A stretch of DNA of 19,862 bases, taken from positions 1 through 19,862 of the forward strand of contig JAEERZ010000014.1 in assembly GCA_016286075.1 (NCBI GenBank), given 5' to 3'. The DNA is from Selenomonadaceae bacterium. Lineage in GTDB: Bacteria > Bacillota > Negativicutes > Selenomonadales > Selenomonadaceae. Shown here one piece after another: positions 13,730-19,862 of the stretch. The translations under genes and the position numbers were made by a program. The first letter of the stretch is position 1. Each line of letters starts with the position of its first letter. The notes under the pieces were generated by a model, which had not been told where the DNA came from, did no database searches, and worked only from the letters and a program-made list of their open reading frames with translations.

Positions 13730-16700
13730 ATGGCGAAGCTCAAGTTTATATTGGGACGCGCCGGTACCGGAAAGACGGAAACATGTCTGCATGAGATGTG
13801 TATAGATATGGAACGTGACCCTTTGGGGAAAATGCTTCTCTTGGTCGTGCCGGAACATATGACGTACCAAGTGGAGCGGGATTTGATCGCCAGAACGTCC
13901 GGGCGCGGGACTATGCGCGGCGTCGTCTCCGGCTTTCGCCGCTTGGCTTGGAAAGCCGCGGAAAAAGGCCGTTTGCCCCGAATGACGGAGATCGGGAAAC
14001 GGCTGATCCTGAAAAAAATCGTCGGAAAGCGCGCGGACGAGCTATCCGTTCTGGCGCGGGGCGCCGGACAGCGCGGATTCACCGCCTCCCTCGCGGAAAT
14101 GATCGAGGAATTGAAAAGCTATCACGGCACGCCGGAAAATCTCAAAGAGGCGGCGTCCGTCGTCGACGACAATTATTTGGGCAGGAAGCTGGAAGATCTC
14201 GCTCTGCTTTACGGGGATTTCCTGCGGGAGACGGAAGGCCGCTTCGAGGACGCGGAGGACCGCATGGCGAAGCTGGCGGACGCCGTGCCGAAGAGTTCGG
14301 AGCTCGCGGGCGCGGAGGTCTGGCTGGACGGCTTCGTGTTCTTCAATCCGCAGGAGCGGGAAGTGCTGCGCGCGTTCCTGCAGACGGCGGACGCGGTGCA
14401 TATCACGCTGCCGTTGGGCCGGGACGTTGCCGTTCATGAAAATATCGCGCCGTCGGAGCTTTTCTACCGAGCCGCGCACACGCTGCAGGATTTGAAGCGC
14501 ATGGCGGAGGAAATGGGGATTTCCTACGAGGTGAAGCTCTTGACCGCGCAGCGGCGGTTCAGCGAGGACGCGCAGGGGATTGCCGCCCTGGAGCGAGGAC
14601 TGTTTGATTTTCCCGTCCAATCCAAGAAAGGGGAAAACAGCACCCGGGGCGTGCATGTCACGGAGGCGGCGACGCGCCGTCTTGAAATGGAAGCGGCGGG
14701 CGCAGAAATCATACGCCTGTGCCGCGAGGAAGGCTTCCGCTGGCACGATATCGGGATCCTGCTCCGCGACAGCGAGAACTACGGCGAGCTTTTGGAGTTC
14801 ACGCTGAAAGAATACGGGATCCCGTTCTTCACGGACAGGAAGCGGGCGGGCGTCCATCACCCATTGGCCGAGCTGATCCGCTCAGCGCTGGAGACAGTGT
14901 CGGACGGCTGGACCTACGACGCCGTTTTCCGCTGTGTGAAGACAGATCTTCTGCCGCTGACGAACGACGAGGCGGACATACTGGAAAACTATGTGTTGGA
15001 ATACGGCATTCGCGGCGAGACGAGCTGGAAGAAAGACTGGCCGTATCTGCGCCGCAAAGGGCGCAGGCCGGAATCGGGCGAAGCGTTCCTGCAGTCCGTC
15101 AATGAGATCCGGCAAAAAGCGGCGAATCCGTTCTTCACGCTGTCGGCCGCTTTGAAATCCGGGAGCGTCCGGGAGAAAACGCGCGCACTCTACGATTTCC
15201 TGGAAAACCTTCACGTACCGGAAACCCTTTCGCATTGGACGGAGGAAGCCGAGGCGGCGGGGGCGCTGGAGGAAGCCAAGGAACACCGCATGATCTGGCA
15301 GACGGTCATGGAGCTTTTCGACCAGATGGTTTCCGTCAGCGGCGACGAGAAGATCGCAACGTCTGATTACGCGGAGCTCCTGACGGACGGACTGGACGCT
15401 TTGGAACTGTCGCTGATCCCGCAGAAGATCGACTCAGTGACGATCTCCGCCTTCGATCAAAACAGCCTGAACAATGTTCGTGCGCTTTTCATTCTCGGCG
15501 CGAACGACGGCGTCATGCCGGGACGTCCGTCGGCGGGCGGGATCCTTTCGGACGCGGACCGTGCGCTGCTCGCCGCGAAAAAGGACAAGGTGCGGCTGGA
15601 GCTTGCGAAAACCGCGGAAGAGGAGAGCTGCGGCGAGAATTATCTCCTGTATCATGGCTTCACGGAAGCGCGGGAATACCTTTGGGTCTCGTATGCGCTG
15701 GCGGACAGCGAAGGCAAGGGGGTAGGGCGGTCATCCGTCGTCACGCGCCTCATAAAGCTCCTGCCCTTGGTCGAGGTCGACAGCGTGCCGCTGGAAGGAA
15801 TGACGCGGGAACAGGAGGAAAAATTCCTGTTTTCGACGGGAGTGCGCGCCGTGTCACGGCTTGTTCCCCTGTTGCGGGAATATCTGGCGTCCCCCGGAGA
15901 GAGCCATCGGGGCTCGTGGGGCGAGGTCTACAACTGGGCCCTCGACCATACGCGAGAGCGTCTGTCTTCTGTACGGCAGGGCCTTTTCTCGGGAGAAAAG
16001 GAAGCCAAGCTCCCCCCGCTTCTGGCGCAACGCCTTTTTACACGGGGCAAGACATTGTCCGGCAGCGTGACGCGATTTGAACAGTATTATCAATGTCCGT
16101 TCCGTCACTTCGCGCAAAGCGGACTTCGGCTGGAAGAACGGGCGGAATACAGCTTCCGTTCGTTGGAGAAGGGGACGCTGCTGCATGATATCATGCGCGG
16201 ATTCGGGGAAAATATGCGGCGGGAAAGGCGCCCGTGGTCGAGCGTATCGCCGGAGGAGCGCGGCGATTTCGTGCGCGGCGCGATGGAGGCCGCGGCTTCC
16301 GGCGTGCAAAACACGATCCTCGCCAGTACGGCGCAGTATGAAAACCTCGCCGCCCGCATAGGGAATACGGCGGAGAGCTCGATTGCGCGCCTTTCGGAAT
16401 GGGACGGCGTCAGCAGCTTTTCCCCCCGCTATTTCGAGCTGTCCTTCGGCGCGGGGCGTTCCGCTGGGGAACTGATGTCGTGGCCGATCCCGGGAAGCGA
16501 CGTCAGGCTTGACATCATCGGCACGATTGACCGCATCGACTGCGGGGAGATAGAGAACGAAGCGGGGGAGCGCCGGCCCTATTTCCTGATCATCGACTAC
16601 AAGACCAGTGATATGGACTTGACGCTGCTGGACGTCTATTACGGCTTGAAGCTCCAGCTTTTGACGTATCTGGAAGCCGCAAGGAGGTTTTTCCGAATGC

Positions 16701-17203
16701 GCGGAAAGGTTGAGCCGCGTCCCGCCGGCGTGCTCTATTGCCTGCTCCAGAATCCCACCCTGAGCGGCAGCGGCCGGATGAGCCGCGAAGATGCCGAAAA
16801 GAAGCTGCTCGACAGGCTCCGCATGAGAGGCTGGCTCTTAAACGACGCAAATGTGATCCGGAATATCGACGGGACCAGCCGGCATATCCGCGTCAAGCTG
16901 AAGAATGACGGCGCCATCGACGGCACGACCAAAGGCGGCGTCAAGGCGGAGCGCGAGTTTGACGCGCTGGCGGCCTACACGATGAAGAAACTGCGGGAAG
17001 CTGGCGCAAAAGTGCTTTCGGGCGACGTCGAGGTTTCCCCGTTCCATACGAAAACAAAAAACGCCTGCGCGTTCTGCCCCTACGGCGACGTCTGCGGCTT
17101 CGACGTAAAACTGGGGCGGTTCGCGTACCGCGAGCTCGACGATACGATAACCTTCATGAAGGAAATGGAGCAGGAGGGAGGCGACGACAATGCGAACGGA
17201 TAA
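13730..17203 (+). CDS. addB: ATP-dependent helicase/nuclease subunit B (AddB)
   Basis: 1157 residues, the usual length for AddB. With AddA it forms the AddAB helicase-nuclease that processes double-strand breaks and, at Chi sites, yields 3' tails for RecA. The N-terminal Walker A motif GRAGTGKT (about 8-15) is intact. The C-terminal nuclease domain shows DRID with D934, then IIDYKT with D956 and K958, then the QLLTY motif. Four cysteines for the 4Fe-4S cluster are present, C789 (QCPFRHF) and C1113, C1116 and C1122 (CAFCPYGDVC), with the same C-x2-C-x5-C spacing as in the Bacillus enzyme. AGGAGG lies 7 nt before the ATG. The gene is much more GC-rich than the left half of the window. It overlaps addA by 14 nt. 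Confidence 0.97.
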   Translation: MAKLKFILGRAGTGKTETCLHEMCIDMERDPLGKMLLLVVPEHMTYQVERDLIARTSGRGTMRGVVSGFRRLAWKAAEKGRLPRMTEIGKRLILKKIVGKRADELSVLARGAGQRGFTASLAEMIEELKSYHGTPENLKEAASVVDDNYLGRKLEDLALLYGDFLRETEGRFEDAEDRMAKLADAVPKSSELAGAEVWLDGFVFFNPQEREVLRAFLQTADAVHITLPLGRDVAVHENIAPSELFYRAAHTLQDLKRMAEEMGISYEVKLLTAQRRFSEDAQGIAALERGLFDFPVQSKKGENSTRGVHVTEAATRRLEMEAAGAEIIRLCREEGFRWHDIGILLRDSENYGELLEFTLKEYGIPFFTDRKRAGVHHPLAELIRSALETVSDGWTYDAVFRCVKTDLLPLTNDEADILENYVLEYGIRGETSWKKDWPYLRRKGRRPESGEAFLQSVNEIRQKAANPFFTLSAALKSGSVREKTRALYDFLENLHVPETLSHWTEEAEAAGALEEAKEHRMIWQTVMELFDQMVSVSGDEKIATSDYAELLTDGLDALELSLIPQKIDSVTISAFDQNSLNNVRALFILGANDGVMPGRPSAGGILSDADRALLAAKKDKVRLELAKTAEEESCGENYLLYHGFTEAREYLWVSYALADSEGKGVGRSSVVTRLIKLLPLVEVDSVPLEGMTREQEEKFLFSTGVRAVSRLVPLLREYLASPGESHRGSWGEVYNWALDHTRERLSSVRQGLFSGEKEAKLPPLLAQRLFTRGKTLSGSVTRFEQYYQCPFRHFAQSGLRLEERAEYSFRSLEKGTLLHDIMRGFGENMRRERRPWSSVSPEERGDFVRGAMEAAASGVQNTILASTAQYENLAARIGNTAESSIARLSEWDGVSSFSPRYFELSFGAGRSAGELMSWPIPGSDVRLDIIGTIDRIDCGEIENEAGERRPYFLIIDYKTSDMDLTLLDVYYGLKLQLLTYLEAARRFFRMRGKVEPRPAGVLYCLLQNPTLSGSGRMSREDAEKKLLDRLRMRGWLLNDANVIRNIDGTSRHIRVKLKNDGAIDGTTKGGVKAEREFDALAAYTMKKLREAGAKVLSGDVEVSPFHTKTKNACAFCPYGDVCGFDVKLGRFAYRELDDTITFMKEMEQEGGDDNANG

Positions 17204-19862
17204 TAACGCGCCGTCATCGGGACAGCTCCGCGCCATGACGGAAAGCGGCCGCAACCTGCTCGTCTCGGCGGCGGCCGGCTCGGGCAAGACCTACACGCTG
17301 GTGGAGCGGATCGTTCGAAACATCATTGCCGGAAAATACCGGATCGACGAGCTCCTGGTCGTCACCTTCACGAACGCGGCGGCGTCGGAAATGCGTGAGC
17401 GCATCGAGAAGAAGCTGACGGACAAACTGGAAGATTACCCGGAGCTTGCCCGCCAGATCATCCTGCTTCCCAACGCTTCGATTTCCACGCTGCATGCTTT
17501 TTGCCAACGGCTGATCCGGGAAAACTTCACGGCCGTCGACGTCGACCCGAAGTTCCGCCTGCTCAACGAGCAGGAGCGGCAGCTCATGCGGCAGCGCGTC
17601 GCGGAGGAGCTGTTCCAGCGGAAATACGAGGAGCATGACGCAGAATTCCTGCGCTTTGTCCAGAGCTTCGGCAGCGACCTCGACGATGCGGCGCTTTACG
17701 ATATGGTGCTGGATTTGCACAGGTTCGCGGAGAGCCAGCCGGAGCCGAAACAGTGGATCGAAAGTATCCTCGAGCGGATTCCCCGGTGGGGAGAGGCTTC
17801 CATCGAGCGGGCCGACTGGTATCCGTATCTGATGAACGAGATCCGCCGGACACTGGCCGCCTGTGCGGACGCCGCGCGGTATTACTCCAATCAGGCCGAA
17901 CGGGACGGCATATCGACATACGCGGAAATCTTCGCGCATGACTGGGAACGGATCGACGCCCTTTCCAAAGCGACGGTGACGAAGTCGTGGGACGCCATGC
18001 GGGAGGCCTTTTCCGCCATGCCGAAATTCCCGAACCTCAAAAAGCCCCAGAAAATGGAAATCGACAAGCAGATGACCGCCTTTTACACCGACGGCCGCAA
18101 GAACCAGATCAAGACCCCGATCGAATCTTTGCGGGATACCTATTTCTCGCAGTCGGAGGAATCCCTGCTTGAAGACCTGCGTGCTTCCGGCGCGGAGACG
18201 GCGGAGCTTTGCCGGCTCACGCTGGACTTCATCGACGCCTTCGACGCGGCGAAGCGGAAAAAAACGGCGCTGGACTTCGGCGACCTCGAGCATTTCGCCC
18301 TCGCCGTCCTGCGGCGGGAGGAGACGCTCAACGCGATAAAGAATCGCTACAAAGAGATCATGGTGGACGAATATCAGGACACGAACGGCGTGCAGGAGGC
18401 GATTCTCGGCCGGCTGACGAACGGGCGCAACCTCTTCATGGTCGGCGACGTCAAGCAGAGCATTTACCGCTTCCGCCTCGCCGACCCGACGCTGTTCACC
18501 GACAAGCAAAACGATTACCGGGCGCATGAGGAGCGCGGCGCCTGTATTGAGCTCACCGAAAACTACAGGAGCCGGGCCGAAGTGCTGGCAGCCGTCAATT
18601 TCCTTTTCTCGCAGCTCATGATTGGCGGGGAAACGGAGCTCTCATACGACGAGCGCGCCGCCCTTTATCCGAAAGCCGATTTCCCAGAGAACGAGGGCAA
18701 AAGCTTCGCCGGATCGCCGGTGGAGCTCCTGCTCGTCGGAAACGGCGGCGCCTCCGGGGACGAAGAGACGGAAGACCTGCGCGGATTTGCGGCCGAGGCG
18801 GAAATCGTCGCTCAAAAGCTCCGCGAGCTGAAGGACAGCGGCGTATCCGTCTACGACAAGGACAAAAAAGCCTATCGCCCGCTCCGTTGGCAGGACATGG
18901 CCGTGCTCCTGCGTTCGGTAAAAGGGAAATCGCAGATACTCCTCGAAAAGCTGCGCGCCCATGACGTCCCGGCCTATGCCGAAGTGGACGCGGGATACTT
19001 CGAGGAAAAGGAAGTGAGCCTCGTCCTCGCGCTGCTCGCCGTCATCGACAACGCCCATCAGGACATTCCGCTGGCGGCGGTGCTTCATTCGATGATCGGG
19101 GACATGACGGCGGAGGAGCTGGCCGCCATCCGCGCCGACGCCGACGACGCGGCGGATTTTTACGCGGCGCTGGCCGCGAAGGCCGAAACGGACGAAGACG
19201 GCAAAGCCGCGTGCTTTTTGCGAAAGCTGGAGAAATGGCGCAGATTGTCCCGGCGCGTCGGCGTCCCGGAGCTGCTCTGGAAGCTCTATCGGGACACGGG
19301 CTGCTACGACTACGTCGGCTCCCAGCCCGGCGGCCTCGTGCGGCAGGCCAATCTCCGCATGCTTGTCGACCGCGCCGCCGACTATGAAAAGACGAACTTC
19401 CGCGGGCTGTTCCGCTTCCTGAAATTCGTCCGGCAGATGAAGGACCGTGACACCGACCTTTCCGTCGCGCGCACGCTGGGGGAAAAAGAGGACGTAGTCC
19501 GCGTCATGACCGTGCACAAAAGCAAGGGACTGGAATTCCCCGTCGTCGTGCTCGCGGACCTGTCAAAGAAGATCAACCTGCAGGACGCGCAAAACAAGCT
19601 GCTGATCCATAAGAATCTTGGAATCGGCATGTACTGCACGAAATCGGAGGGCACGCTCGCCTGGCAGTACCCGACCGTCGCCTGGCGCGCCATGAAGGAA
19701 GCGATCCAGAACGAGGCGAAAGCGGAGGAGCTGCGCGTGCTCTATGTGGCGCTGACGCGGGCGCGGGAAAAGCTGATCCTCGTCGGCAGTGTAAAGCCCT
19801 CCGCCGAAAAATGTGCGAAAGCATGGACCCGCTATACGGAGCGGAAAGATGCGGCACTGCCG
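17190..19862 (+). CDS. addA: ATP-dependent helicase/nuclease subunit A (AddA), 3' end outside the window
   Basis: 891 codons are present without a stop; the C-terminal nuclease domain lies beyond the window. It is a UvrD-like superfamily 1A helicase, the motor and nuclease subunit of AddAB. Motifs seen: Walker A AAAGSGKT (27-34), motif Ia VVTFTNAAASEMRERI, TLHAFC, DFGDLEHFAL, Walker B VDEYQDTN (D393), motif III GDVKQSIYRFR, motif IV TENYRSR, motif V VMTVHKSKGLEFPVV and motif VI LRVLYVALTRAREKL (about 848-862). The ATG lies inside the end of addB in another frame. GGAGG at 17177-17181 sits 8 nt upstream, so translation is probably coupled and the two subunits are made together. Confidence 0.96.
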   Translation, partial: MRTDNNAPSSGQLRAMTESGRNLLVSAAAGSGKTYTLVERIVRNIIAGKYRIDELLVVTFTNAAASEMRERIEKKLTDKLEDYPELARQIILLPNASISTLHAFCQRLIRENFTAVDVDPKFRLLNEQERQLMRQRVAEELFQRKYEEHDAEFLRFVQSFGSDLDDAALYDMVLDLHRFAESQPEPKQWIESILERIPRWGEASIERADWYPYLMNEIRRTLAACADAARYYSNQAERDGISTYAEIFAHDWERIDALSKATVTKSWDAMREAFSAMPKFPNLKKPQKMEIDKQMTAFYTDGRKNQIKTPIESLRDTYFSQSEESLLEDLRASGAETAELCRLTLDFIDAFDAAKRKKTALDFGDLEHFALAVLRREETLNAIKNRYKEIMVDEYQDTNGVQEAILGRLTNGRNLFMVGDVKQSIYRFRLADPTLFTDKQNDYRAHEERGACIELTENYRSRAEVLAAVNFLFSQLMIGGETELSYDERAALYPKADFPENEGKSFAGSPVELLLVGNGGASGDEETEDLRGFAAEAEIVAQKLRELKDSGVSVYDKDKKAYRPLRWQDMAVLLRSVKGKSQILLEKLRAHDVPAYAEVDAGYFEEKEVSLVLALLAVIDNAHQDIPLAAVLHSMIGDMTAEELAAIRADADDAADFYAALAAKAETDEDGKAACFLRKLEKWRRLSRRVGVPELLWKLYRDTGCYDYVGSQPGGLVRQANLRMLVDRAADYEKTNFRGLFRFLKFVRQMKDRDTDLSVARTLGEKEDVVRVMTVHKSKGLEFPVVVLADLSKKINLQDAQNKLLIHKNLGIGMYCTKSEGTLAWQYPTVAWRAMKEAIQNEAKAEELRVLYVALTRAREKLILVGSVKPSAEKCAKAWTRYTERKDAALP

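Noticed and set aside
14042..14860. 272-codon minus-strand open frame inside addB
   Set aside because: Same reason: an antisense shadow in a gene with intact AddB motifs.
17214..18527. 437-codon minus-strand open frame opposite addA
   Set aside because: A shadow of a strongly motif-supported addA; its length is explained by high third-position GC.

Overview
The window looks like a chromosomal segment of a motile, Gram-negative-type Firmicute. I favour a Selenomonas-like member of the Negativicutes. The grounds are strong AGGAGG-type ribosome binding sites, an AddAB rather than RecBCD recombination nuclease, a CheV chemotaxis protein, AT-rich intergenic DNA with very GC-rich addAB genes, and Firmicutes-type parS sites. 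The genus is an inference; no rRNA or other taxonomic marker is present.

Left part (1-4.6 kb). It opens with a Nif11-type leader peptide gene (28-291) ending in a Gly-Gly cleavage site and a short core, the signature of a ribosomally made, exported peptide. Downstream are two conspicuous palindromic structures: a nested hairpin at 333-410, and a perfect 27-bp inverted repeat at 451-506 that resembles two IS3-family ends placed head to head. Then come minus-strand genes: a polytopic membrane protein with an acidic degenerate-repeat tail, a translationally coupled pair (a secreted protein of unknown function, then a CDP-alcohol phosphatidyltransferase), and an EAL c-di-GMP phosphodiesterase with a C-terminal PAS-like region.

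Middle part (4.6-9.7 kb). A PrsW-family membrane protease (minus) is divergent from cheV (plus). After them lie a SRAP/YedK abasic-site protein (minus), a four-helix membrane protein of unknown function (minus), an AzoR-like flavin oxidoreductase (plus) and a small secreted protein (plus). The 546-bp gene-free stretch at 9130-9675 holds a terminator at each end. Between them are two perfect 16-bp parS sites (TGTTTCACGTGAAACA), each inside a duplicated block of about 57 bp, 132 bp apart. This suggests the window lies in the origin-proximal part of the chromosome, where ParB loads.

Right part (9.7-19.86 kb). A large BvgS-like hybrid sensor kinase (two periplasmic solute-binding domains, one inner transmembrane helix, PAS-like region, HisKA, HATPase, two receivers) is read on the minus strand. 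Divergent from it is the addBA operon for double-strand break repair: addB is complete with its four Fe-S cysteines, and addA overlaps it by 14 nt and runs off the end of the window after helicase motif VI.

Sensory genes recur (EAL-PAS, CheV, BvgS-like kinase), consistent with a flagellated host-associated anaerobe. Several promoters are of the extended -10 type (TGnTATAAT). I see no CRISPR array, tRNA, rRNA or intact transposase.
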